From: Micrococcales bacterium UBA3913
GTDB taxonomy: Bacteria > Actinomycetota > Actinomycetes > Actinomycetales > Microbacteriaceae
Length of the DNA: 16,184 nucleotides
Assembly (NCBI GenBank): GCA_002391425.1
Contig: DGEZ01000114.1
Coordinates: 1-16,184, forward strand
Reading direction: 5' to 3'
The notes beneath the pieces are model-generated. The model searched no databases and had not been told where the DNA came from. It saw only the letters and a list, made by a program, of their open reading frames with translations. Below, in pieces: positions 1 to 6,306 of the stretch; the first letter of the stretch is position 1, and every line of letters begins with the position of its first letter. A program made the translations under genes and the position numbers.

Positions 1-416
1 GTGCGCACGATGGGCACGAAGCGCGCCACGACGACAGCCCACGGGCCGTATCGGTCAAAGAACCACATCGTTCTTTCGACGTTCTGCTTGCTAAACAGAC
101 CGGTTTCGCGCCTTTCGAAAATGGGAGGGCCGGTCTTCTTCCCGATGTAGTAGCCGAGTTCGCCGCCCAGGAACGCGGCCACGGCGATGCTCCCGCCAAC
201 AATCCACACATTCACGCCAAACACAAGGGAAGTGTGCGTAAGCAGACCAGCGATGACGAGAAGAGTATCCCCGGGGAAGATGAAGCCGACGAGTAAACCT
301 GTCTCTGCAAAGATAATGAGGGACACCACGAGCAGGGCCCATCCGCCCGAGGTAGTGATGATCGTCTCTGGGTCCAACCACGGAACGAGCGCAGCAGAAC
401 TGGCGAAGCCTGTCAT
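1..416 (-). CDS. DedA-family membrane protein (partial, C-terminus off the window)
   Basis: This is the N-terminal 138 codons of a DedA/SNARE-associated (VTT-domain) inner membrane protein; the rest lies beyond position 1. DedA proteins are multi-pass membrane proteins linked to lipid carrier recycling and envelope homeostasis. Visible hallmarks are a hydrophobic segment at about residues 25-46 followed by FPGD (47-50), a second hydrophobic stretch (about 51-83), the glycine-rich GGELGYYIGKK (84-94), and FDRYG followed by ARFVPIVR near residues 120-138, the family's conserved arginine/proline motif. The ATG at 414-416 is preceded by AAAGG at a good distance, so it is preferred over an in-frame TTG five codons upstream. 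The gene lies 210 bp downstream of the oxidoreductase on the same strand, so it may have its own promoter. Family assignment is firm; substrate is unknown. Confidence 0.88.
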   Translation of the reverse strand, partial: MTGFASSAALVPWLDPETIITTSGGWALLVVSLIIFAETGLLVGFIFPGDTLLVIAGLLTHTSLVFGVNVWIVGGSIAVAAFLGGELGYYIGKKTGPPIFERRETGLFSKQNVERTMWFFDRYGPWAVVVARFVPIVR

Positions 417-440
417 GGACGCCTTTCGCAACTCAAGGGT

Positions 441-465
441 GTGGATGCGCGAACCGAGCATCCAC
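441..465. repeat. Inverted repeat upstream of the DedA gene
   Basis: GTGGATGC (441-448) and GCATCCAC (458-465) are perfect 8 bp arms around a 9-nt spacer. The repeat lies 25 bp before the DedA start. It could be an operator for a dimeric regulator or a hairpin in the leader. No T-run follows, so a terminator is unlikely. Confidence 0.4.
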
Positions 466-560
466 GTCAGAAGCTTAGCCGTCACGTGTGCCTCAGAAGC
501 ATGGATGCACCTCATTGGCAGGCAACAGTCAGCGGAGCGTCGAAGAGAACGCGAGCCATG

Positions 561-590
561 TTGTCGTGGCTCTCATTGTCGTGGCTCTCA
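561..590. repeat. Perfect tandem duplication of a 15-mer
   Basis: TTGTCGTGGCTCTCA occurs twice head-to-tail (561-575 and 576-590) with no mismatch. It lies in the 210 bp gap between the oxidoreductase and the DedA gene. It could be a replication-slippage duplication or a pair of binding sites; nothing else decides between these. Confidence 0.7.
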
Positions 591-626
591 GACGATCAGT
601 TCACAGAGGCACCAACCCCACGCGCA

Positions 627-1613
627 TCAATCCCCAGGCAGGCCGAAACCGATCTGGGACCGGATCTCGTCGAGGACCTCCATGATGTGCACGGTCTGCT
701 CGATGGGCATGAGCGTACTCGTCGCGGCGCCGTTGCGAATGAGGGACTCCATTTCATATGCCTCATACTGCATACCCCGCCCCGGAACAGACTGATCAAA
801 GCGGCGCACGACACGGTGATCGACGTTGAACTGGGTGAAAGCTGTCGGCGTGTACCACACCCGGTCGATGACAACATACCCCGTACTGCCTATCACCGTC
901 GCAGTGTTCGGCCCGGGCTGGTCGAGGGCGCTCTGGCTGACGGAGTACCTGCCGCCGGGATGCTCCAGCGTGACGACGTTCCAACGATCGACGTGGGTGT
1001 CGGTGAAGTCGGCCCGTGCGGTTATACGCGAGGGGAGACCGAGGACGTCGATTGCGAAGGAGATCGGATAGATTCCCAAGTCGAGTAAAGCTCCGCCAGC
1101 GAGTTCCGGGTTGCGAATGCGATGCGCGGGATCTGGGGAGAGCACCTGATTGTGATCGGCCATGACCGTGCGAACCTCACCGATGTCGCCGTCGGCAAGG
1201 AGCTTTCGCAGGGCAACCATGTGGGGCAGGAAGCGCGTCCACATCGCTTCCATGATGGTCACACCGGCGTGCCTGGCTGCGTCAGCCACAATGCGTGCTT
1301 GCGCGGCGTTCTGCGTGAAAGCCTTCTCGACGAGGACGTGTTTACCTGCGTTGATGGCGAGAAGCGCATCCTCGCAGTGACGTGAGTGCGGGGTTGCGAT
1401 GTAGACCACGTCCACGTCGCTGCGTGAGACGAGCTCTTCGTAGCTTCCGCAAGAGTGGGGTATCCCGAAGCCTGCCGCGAACGCTGCTGCCGTGTCCTTG
1501 CTGCGTGACCCGGCAGCGGTCACCGTGCATCCTGCGGCCAGCAGGTCACGCGTGAAGCTCGCCGCGATTCCCCCTGTCCCGAGAATGCCCCAGCGTATGG
1601 GTGTCGGCATCAT
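627..1613 (-). CDS. Gfo/Idh/MocA-family NAD(P)-dependent oxidoreductase
   Basis: A 328-residue protein of the glucose-fructose oxidoreductase / inositol dehydrogenase family, a normal length for it. The N-terminal Rossmann domain shows GILGTGGIA (9-17). A YIATPHSRH stretch (71-79) precedes VEKAFTQNAAQA (95-106), which occupies the place of the usual EKP cofactor/catalytic motif. The C-terminal dimerisation and substrate domain has MEAMWTRFLP (121-130), typical of the dihydrodiol-dehydrogenase-like branch, and GGALLDLGIYPI (173-184), where Asp178 and Tyr182 are candidate active-site residues. Such enzymes oxidise or reduce sugars, cyclitols or related polyols in the cytoplasm. The start is one of two adjacent ATG codons (1613 or 1610), behind GAGGAG. 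The substrate cannot be told. The nearby sugar importer is a possible source of substrate, but it is on the other strand and separated by another gene. Confidence 0.9.
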   Translation of the reverse strand: MMPTPIRWGILGTGGIAASFTRDLLAAGCTVTAAGSRSKDTAAAFAAGFGIPHSCGSYEELVSRSDVDVVYIATPHSRHCEDALLAINAGKHVLVEKAFTQNAAQARIVADAARHAGVTIMEAMWTRFLPHMVALRKLLADGDIGEVRTVMADHNQVLSPDPAHRIRNPELAGGALLDLGIYPISFAIDVLGLPSRITARADFTDTHVDRWNVVTLEHPGGRYSVSQSALDQPGPNTATVIGSTGYVVIDRVWYTPTAFTQFNVDHRVVRRFDQSVPGRGMQYEAYEMESLIRNGAATSTLMPIEQTVHIMEVLDEIRSQIGFGLPGD

Positions 1614-1668
1614 CCGGTCTCCTCACATCGTGGCGTATGGCTGGTGGTGACGTCAGTGCTGTGCGCAC

Positions 1669-1674
1669 ATCTTA
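1669..1674 (-). promoter_or_regulatory. Possible -10 element for the oxidoreductase gene
   Basis: TAAGAT on the minus strand fits the actinobacterial TANNNT -10 pattern and would give a leader of about 50 nt containing the GAGGAG ribosome site. No good -35 is seen. Confidence 0.35.
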
Positions 1675-1694
1675 TCGATGTAACACGCGCGCGC

Positions 1695-1700
1695 TATGCT
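1695..1700 (+). promoter_or_regulatory. -10 element for a leaderless deaminase transcript
   Basis: TATGCT ends 6 nt before the ATG at 1707, so transcription would start at or next to the A of the start codon. There is no Shine-Dalgarno sequence before this ATG. A weak -35 candidate, TTATCG, lies 17 nt upstream (1672-1677). Confidence 0.55.
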
Positions 1701-1706
1701 CCGGCC

Positions 1707-2282
1707 ATGAACTGTGCAACACGTATTCAGGTAGATCTTCCCGGGTGGGTGCTCGATGAGGCCGAGCGAGCCGGCCGCATGGGATCCGTTGAGGAACGGA
1801 TGCATCTGGTCAATGTGCTTGCGGGGCGCAATTTCCGTGAGGGAAGTGGGGGTCCCTTCGCCGCCGCCGTTTTCGATCTGGAGTCGGGCGAACTCGTTTC
1901 CGCCGGAGTGAATCTCGTGCTGTCCAGTCAGCTGTCGAGCATGCATGCCGAGGTCGTTGCGTTGTCACTGGCACAGACCCGGCTGGCGTCGTGGGATTTG
2001 AGCACGCGTCCGCACCAGCTCGTGGTGAACTGGCGACCGTGTGCCATGTGCTACGGCGCGTCGATATGGTCTGGTGTGCGTGATCTGGTCATTGCCGGGG
2101 CGGGTGCAGTCGTCGAGCAGATCACGGGGTTCAATGAGGGCCCCATGCGGGAAGACTGGCGCGAGCAGGCGGAGGCGCGCGGAATGTCTGTGACCGAGGG
2201 TATCGGCTATGACGACGCCATTGCCGTGTTCCAGGACTATGCGGATTCCGGCGCAGAGGTGTACAACCCGCGTCGCGGCTAG
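1707..2282 (+). CDS. Zinc-dependent nucleobase/nucleoside deaminase (cytidine/guanine deaminase fold)
   Basis: A 191-residue protein of the CMP/dCMP deaminase superfamily. These enzymes use a zinc-bound water to deaminate cytosine, adenine or guanine compounds in the cytoplasm. The motifs are complete: GGPFAAAVFD (48-57), SSMHAEVVAL (77-86) with zinc ligand His80 and proton shuttle Glu82, and WRPCAMCYGA (109-118) with zinc ligands Cys112 and Cys115. The overall pattern is nearest to guanine deaminase/TadA-type proteins, but the substrate-binding C-terminal part (about 130-191) does not settle guanine against another base. The reading frame stays open upstream to 1644, but the ATG at 1707 is preferred because a TANNNT hexamer lies exactly before it and the upstream 21 residues look non-native. 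It diverges from the oxidoreductase across 93 bp. Confidence 0.85.
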   Translation: MNCATRIQVDLPGWVLDEAERAGRMGSVEERMHLVNVLAGRNFREGSGGPFAAAVFDLESGELVSAGVNLVLSSQLSSMHAEVVALSLAQTRLASWDLSTRPHQLVVNWRPCAMCYGASIWSGVRDLVIAGAGAVVEQITGFNEGPMREDWREQAEARGMSVTEGIGYDDAIAVFQDYADSGAEVYNPRRG

Positions 2283-2431
2283 GTCCGTACGCGGCTCTGC
2301 CAGTCGTGACAGCTGTGGCACGTGCACAAACGCAACGCCTCGAAAAGGCCATTCTCCGGTCGGTGACCATACTGGAGGGACGCACGGCGCGCTGGTCCTC
2401 GGTCGAGGGCACGCGTGACGAGTTCTTGTTG

Positions 2432-2494
2432 GTGCCGATGTGGGCACGAGCAGAGCATGTGTTGGTCAAGCGGCAAGGGTGCCGATTCAGGCAT
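2432..2494. repeat. Two copies of an operator-like imperfect palindrome
   Basis: GTGCCGATGTGGGCAC (2432-2447) and GTGCCGATTCAGGCAT (2479-2494) share the form GTGCCGATnnnGGCAY, each an imperfect inverted repeat (GTGCC...GGCAC). They are 47 bp apart, in the 249 bp gap before the sugar importer operon. Placement and duplication suggest binding sites for a regulator of the importer. No regulator gene is in the window, and I see no convincing -10/-35 pair for the operon. Confidence 0.45.
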
Positions 2495-2531
2495 CCGGCG
2501 TCGCAGATATCTCGCACGAGAGGATGCATCA

Positions 2532-3887
2532 ATGGAGTTGCACACGACTCACTCACAGCACAAAGTCCGGAGAAGTGTCATCGCCGCAGTCGCAGCAGTC
2601 GCGTCGGCTGCAGTGCTCACCGGCTGTGGCAGTTCAGGGGGAACCGCCTCAGAATCAACATCGACGGAAGACTGGCCTGACCTCAGCGGTCAGTCCATTG
2701 AGGTTGCGGCGGCCTGGTCGGGGACGGAGCAGTCGAATTTCGAGCAGGTTCTCGATGAATTCGAATCGCTCACCGGCGCGACGGTGACCTATTCCAGTTA
2801 CGGCGATAATATGGCGACGACGCTGAACACGAAGATCGCCGGAGGCGGAGCGCCTGATGTGGCGATCGTGTCGTCCCCGGCATTGCTCAAGACCCTCGCA
2901 CAGAGCGGGGACCTCGTAGCCGTGTCCGAGGAGACGCAGGAGCTCGTCTCAGCGAACTACTCGTCCGACTGGGCCGATATGGCCACGGTGGACGGTGACC
3001 TGTACGGCGTCTGGTTCAAGGCATCGAATAAGTCGACGGTCTGGTACAACGTCGATGTCTACGATGAGGCGGGCGTGAGCGCACCGACTGATTGGGATGG
3101 ATTCCTCGACACCCTGCAGACGCTGTCGGACGCCGGGTACTACGGTATCTCCGTGGGTGCTGACGCTGGATGGCCCCTGACGGACTGGTTCGAGAACGTC
3201 TACCTGCGCACGGCCGGTGGGGATTTGTACGATCAGTTGTCCAACCATGAGATTGCGTGGACCGACGAGTCGGTGACGGTCGCACTGCAGACCCTGTCCG
3301 AGCTGTGGAGCAACGACCAGATCGTTCAGCCCGGCGGTGATCAGCGCACGTGGAACGAGTCCGTCGCCCAGGTGTTCGGTGACACTCCCGCTGCGGGAAC
3401 TGTCTACGAGGGCGATTTCGTAGCCAGTGAGATCAGTGATGCTACCTCGTCGGTGCTCGGGGAGAACGCGTTGTTCTACAACTTCCCCTCCATCGACGGA
3501 TCCGGCGATGCGGTTGTCGGCGGCGGTGACGTTGCCGTCCAGCTCGGAGACAACGACGCGGCTGCTGCTCTCATGCAGTTCCTGGCCACGCCAGAAGCGG
3601 CAGAAATCTGGGTTCAGCTCGGTGGCTTCACCTCGCCGAATCAGGCTGTTGACACCTCCCTGTACCCGGATGAGATCACGAAGCAGAGCGCCGAGGCCCT
3701 GACGAACGCGGAGACCTTCCGGTTCGATATGTCTGATCTGGCTCCCTCGGAGTTCGGCAGCACGAAGGGCTCCGGTGAGTGGCAGATCCTCATCGAGTTC
3801 TACCAGGATCCGTCGGAGGACAACATCGCGAGCATCCAGCAGGAGCTGGAAGATGCTGCCGCTGCGGCTACAGGTTGGGGCAACTAA
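2532..3887 (+). CDS. Sugar ABC transporter substrate-binding lipoprotein (AglE-like)
   Basis: A 451-residue solute-binding protein of the CUT1 family, which captures sugars outside the membrane and delivers them to the two permeases encoded just downstream. The N-terminus is a lipoprotein signal: KVRR, a hydrophobic stretch (about 15-29) and the lipobox LTGC, with Cys32 the expected lipidated residue. A Ser/Thr-rich linker and the binding domain follow (from about residue 48). The C-terminal FRFDMSDLAPSEFGSTKGSGE region resembles alpha-glucoside-binding AglE proteins more than MalE, so an oligosaccharide or alpha-glucoside is the likely ligand; this is from memory of the family. The ATG at 2532 is chosen because AGAGG lies 8 nt before it and it gives a clean signal peptide. 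The frame is open 39 codons further upstream, but that extension is Arg/Cys-rich and implausible. Confidence 0.9.
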   Translation: MELHTTHSQHKVRRSVIAAVAAVASAAVLTGCGSSGGTASESTSTEDWPDLSGQSIEVAAAWSGTEQSNFEQVLDEFESLTGATVTYSSYGDNMATTLNTKIAGGGAPDVAIVSSPALLKTLAQSGDLVAVSEETQELVSANYSSDWADMATVDGDLYGVWFKASNKSTVWYNVDVYDEAGVSAPTDWDGFLDTLQTLSDAGYYGISVGADAGWPLTDWFENVYLRTAGGDLYDQLSNHEIAWTDESVTVALQTLSELWSNDQIVQPGGDQRTWNESVAQVFGDTPAAGTVYEGDFVASEISDATSSVLGENALFYNFPSIDGSGDAVVGGGDVAVQLGDNDAAAALMQFLATPEAAEIWVQLGGFTSPNQAVDTSLYPDEITKQSAEALTNAETFRFDMSDLAPSEFGSTKGSGEWQILIEFYQDPSEDNIASIQQELEDAAAAATGWGN

Positions 3888-3899
3888 CCGAATGGACCG

Positions 3900-3916
3900 T
3901 GCACCCCAGAGGTGCA
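3900..3916 (+). repeat. Hairpin between the binding-protein and permease genes
   Basis: TGCACC (3900-3905) and GGTGCA (3911-3916) form a 6 bp stem with a 5-nt loop. A stem here is common in sugar importer operons, where it protects the upstream message so that the binding protein outnumbers the permeases. That role is inferred. Confidence 0.45.
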
Positions 3917-3942
3917 GCGAGACGGGAAGGATGCTCTAACTG

Positions 3943-5313
3943 ATGACTGCTTCCATTCAGAAGAGTCCCGCAGCAGGCGGGGCGGCCGCTGGCGCAAGCC
4001 GGCGGCCGCCCCGGCGCCGGTTCGGCCGCCGAGGGTGGTTGGCCGTGTCGTTCCTTGCGCCGGCACTGATTCTGCTGACTGTGCTGATGATCTACCCGGT
4101 CGTGTACTCGATCGTGCGGTCGCTGTTCGGCCAGGACTCGTCAGAGTTCGTCGGCCTGGAAAATTACCTCACGATCTTCACGGATCCGAGTACTTTCATC
4201 GCACTGCGCAACAACTTTGTGTGGGTTCTCGTCGCGCCTTTCGCCTGTACCGCCCTGGGACTCGTCTTCGCCGTGCTGGCAGAGAGAATCAGCTGGTCCA
4301 CGGCTTTCAAGATGATCATCTTCATGCCGATGGCGATCTCGATGCTGGCCGCGGGGGTGATCTTCCGGAGCCTATTTCAGGAGGACCCCAACCTGGGTGC
4401 CGTCAACGCCGCTGTCGTGTGGGTCCACGATATTGCCACCGAGGATATTGAGTATTCGGGTGCGCGGCCGCGGAATGATGTCGGTCTGGTCAGCGACGAC
4501 GCCGGAGACATTGCAACCGAGCAGACCGTGACGGCCGGATCCGTCCAGGATTTCGCGCTGGTGGGATTGAAGCAGGATGACGTCCCCTCCACGGCGGTGG
4601 CGGCGGCGTCGACGGCATCCGCTGCAGCTGACGCCGTCTCGGGGACGGTCTGGTTGGACTTCACTTCGGGTGGCGGGGGAGAAAGCGGGGCTATCGACTC
4701 CAGCGAGTACGGCCTGCCCGGGATCACCGTCGTCGCGCTGGACGCGTCCGGGCAGGAGGTCGCCACGACGACGACTGCCGGCGATGGGTCATACACTCTG
4801 TCGGGCCTGACCGCAGGGGAGTCCTACACGATTGAGCTTGCCGCGCAGAGCTTCACCGAGGCGTTCACCGGTCTCTCGTGGCTGGGCAACACACTGATCA
4901 ACTCTGTCTTGATCACCGCATACGTGTGGATGTGGGCGGGCTTTGCCATGACCATGATCGCTGCCGGGCTGTCTGCGATGGACAGGTCACTCTTGGATGC
5001 GGCACGAGTCGATGGGGCGAATGAGTGGCAAGTGTTCCGTCGGATCACGGTGCCGTTGCTGGCTCCGACCCTCGTCGTGGTTTTCGTCACCCTGATCGTG
5101 AATGTCCTGAAGATCTTCGACCTCGTGTACACGATCCCGCCGACGTCCTCACTGCCCTCGGCAACCGTCATCGCGGTGAAGATGTGGACGGTGTCCTTCG
5201 GCGGGGGAGAAAACCAGGGGCTCGGTAGTGCGCTCGCCGTGTTACTGCTGATCATCGTGCTGCCATTCATGTACGTCAATGTGAAGAGGATGAGGGAGGA
5301 GAAGGTTCGATGA
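3943..5313 (+). CDS. Sugar ABC transporter permease with inserted extracellular beta-sandwich domain (AglF/MalF-like)
   Basis: A 456-residue membrane subunit of the CUT1 importer, against roughly 290-330 for a simple family member. A basic N-terminus (20-30) leads into TM1 (about 31-58), TM2 (91-113) and TM3 (122-144). An extracellular insertion of about 155 residues (150-305) follows, then TM segments at about 314-345, 371-390 and 428-446. The cytoplasmic EAA loop that docks the ATPase is intact: LLDAARVDGANEWQVFRRITVPLL (350-373). The insertion has an Ala/Ser-rich linker (215-233), then a Cna-B/SdrD-B-like domain. It sits where E. coli MalF has its P2 domain, which contacts MalE. The ATG at 3943 has only a distant GGAAGG (12 nt), so translation may depend partly on the upstream gene. 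The stop overlaps the next gene's start (ATGA). Confidence 0.9.
   Translation: MTASIQKSPAAGGAAAGASRRPPRRRFGRRGWLAVSFLAPALILLTVLMIYPVVYSIVRSLFGQDSSEFVGLENYLTIFTDPSTFIALRNNFVWVLVAPFACTALGLVFAVLAERISWSTAFKMIIFMPMAISMLAAGVIFRSLFQEDPNLGAVNAAVVWVHDIATEDIEYSGARPRNDVGLVSDDAGDIATEQTVTAGSVQDFALVGLKQDDVPSTAVAAASTASAAADAVSGTVWLDFTSGGGGESGAIDSSEYGLPGITVVALDASGQEVATTTTAGDGSYTLSGLTAGESYTIELAAQSFTEAFTGLSWLGNTLINSVLITAYVWMWAGFAMTMIAAGLSAMDRSLLDAARVDGANEWQVFRRITVPLLAPTLVVVFVTLIVNVLKIFDLVYTIPPTSSLPSATVIAVKMWTVSFGGGENQGLGSALAVLLLIIVLPFMYVNVKRMREEKVR
4633..4842 (+). other. Cna-B/SdrD-B-like domain inside the permease gene
   Basis: Permease residues 231-300. The landmarks follow the bacterial Ig-like/prealbumin-fold repeat order: SGTVWLDF, an acidic GGGGESGAIDSSE segment (243-255), GLPGITVVALDASGQ, TTTTAGDGSYTLSGL and AGESYTIEL. 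Such domains usually occur in surface adhesins and pilins rather than in permeases. The domain lies between TM3 and TM4, so it should face outward. Confidence 0.75.
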
Positions 5314-6194
5314 CCACAGTGGGCATGGACGTGGTGCGTCCCAAGCTGAATCTCGCTCAGAAGATCCTTCGGTTTTTCAACAAGGGAATCGTCAATGTCG
5401 TCCTGATTCTCGTGGCTCTGATATGGCTAACCCCGACCGTGGGCCTGTTCCTCATCTCGCTACGCAGCAACGCGGACAACAGCTCCAGTGGCTGGTGGAC
5501 GGTATTCACCGACCCCATCCAGTTGACGTTCGAGAACTATGCGAACCTGTTGAGCAATACGACGATTCTGTCTTCGTTCGGAAACACCGTGCTGATCGTC
5601 GTCCCGACCACTCTCCTCGTTGTCATCATCGGCTCCATGGCGGGCTATGCCTTCGCCTGGATTGATTTTCCCGGACGCGATTGGATGCTCATCGGTACGA
5701 TCGTGCTGCTTGCCGTACCGCTGCAGATAGCGCTCATCCCGATTGCGACATTGTTCGGCAAAATTGGGATCTTCGGGTCGATCCTCGGAGTGGTGATCTT
5801 TCACACGGCGTATGGGCTGCCGTTTGCCATCTTCCTGATGCGTAATTTTTTCCGGCAGATTCCCCTGGAGGTGATGGAAGCGGCCCGGTTGGACGGAGCT
5901 AGCGAGTGGAGGATCTTCCTGCGCGTCATCCTCCCCCTGGGGCTTCCCGCTATTGCGTCGCTGGCGATCTACCAGTTCCTCTGGACATGGAACGACCTGC
6001 TGGTTGCGCTGATCTTCAGCAACTCGAGCACGCAACCGATTACGGTGGCTCTGCAAAGTGAGATGCGTCAGTTCGGTTCGAATATCGATGTGCTGTCCAG
6101 TGGGGCATTCCTGTCGATGATCGTGCCGCTGATCGTGTTCTTCGCCTTCCAGCGCTACTTCGTGAGTGCGCTCCTGGCTGGATCTGACAGGTAA
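5310..6194 (+). CDS. Sugar ABC transporter permease, second subunit (AglG/MalG-like)
   Basis: A 294-residue inner-membrane permease that pairs with the preceding subunit to form the sugar channel. Length and layout are standard: TM1 at about 25-50, a central block of TM segments between about 88 and 175, and a last TM at about 265-288. The EAA loop is present as EVMEAARLDGASEWRIFLRVILPLGLP (188-214), the docking site for the ATPase. It overlaps the upstream gene by 4 bp (ATGA), which implies translational coupling and equal amounts of the two permeases. No ATPase gene follows. In actinobacteria such importers commonly share one MsiK-type ATPase encoded elsewhere, which is the likely explanation here. 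The operon ends with this gene. Confidence 0.93.
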   Translation: MTTVGMDVVRPKLNLAQKILRFFNKGIVNVVLILVALIWLTPTVGLFLISLRSNADNSSSGWWTVFTDPIQLTFENYANLLSNTTILSSFGNTVLIVVPTTLLVVIIGSMAGYAFAWIDFPGRDWMLIGTIVLLAVPLQIALIPIATLFGKIGIFGSILGVVIFHTAYGLPFAIFLMRNFFRQIPLEVMEAARLDGASEWRIFLRVILPLGLPAIASLAIYQFLWTWNDLLVALIFSNSSTQPITVALQSEMRQFGSNIDVLSSGAFLSMIVPLIVFFAFQRYFVSALLAGSDR

Positions 6195-6216
6195 AAAGAA
6201 GGTCGCTAAACGACCT
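6193..6216 (-). terminator. Rho-independent-type terminator for pflB
   Basis: Read on the minus strand, AGGTCG-TTTAG-CGACCT (6216-6200) is a perfect 6 bp stem followed by TCTTTTT (6199-6193). It lies about 90 bp after the pflB stop and partly overlaps the stop codon of the convergent permease gene. Confidence 0.6.
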
Positions 6217-6234
6217 CGTGTGCGAACCTAACGA

Positions 6235-6286
6235 CGTCGCCCCGGGTTCTTGCCCTCCGTGATGGAGGACGGAACCCGGGGCGACG
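6235..6286. terminator. Strong GC-rich hairpin between convergent genes
   Basis: CGTCGCCCCGGGTTC (6235-6249) and GAACCCGGGGCGACG (6272-6286) are perfect 15 bp arms. The loop holds a second stem, CCTCC/GGAGG. There is no T-run on either side, so this would be a U-less terminator or an RNA end-protecting hairpin serving the importer operon, pflB or both. Confidence 0.65.
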
Positions 6287-6306
6287 CTCTCGGATGATCC
6301 CGGCGC

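Noticed and set aside
512..559. A 15-codon minus-strand ORF that could be a leader peptide
   Set aside because: It has no ribosome site, no run of a regulatory amino acid and no following attenuator.
187..1088. Overlapping plus-strand frames across the DedA and oxidoreductase genes
   Set aside because: They are shadows of two well-supported minus-strand genes and have no recognisable motifs.
2306..2680. A 124-codon plus-strand frame upstream of the binding-protein gene
   Set aside because: It overlaps the lipoprotein signal sequence in another frame, and no family is recognised. The stretch is better explained as a regulatory gap with two palindromes.
4378..4796. A 139-codon minus-strand ORF inside the permease insertion
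   Set aside because: It is antisense to the inserted domain, which is in frame with intact membrane segments on both sides, and its composition is typical of a shadow frame.
4390..4857. Permease insertion as a mobile element or misassembly
   Set aside because: The frame is continuous, the domain is coherent, no flanking repeats are seen, and the position matches the MalF P2 loop.
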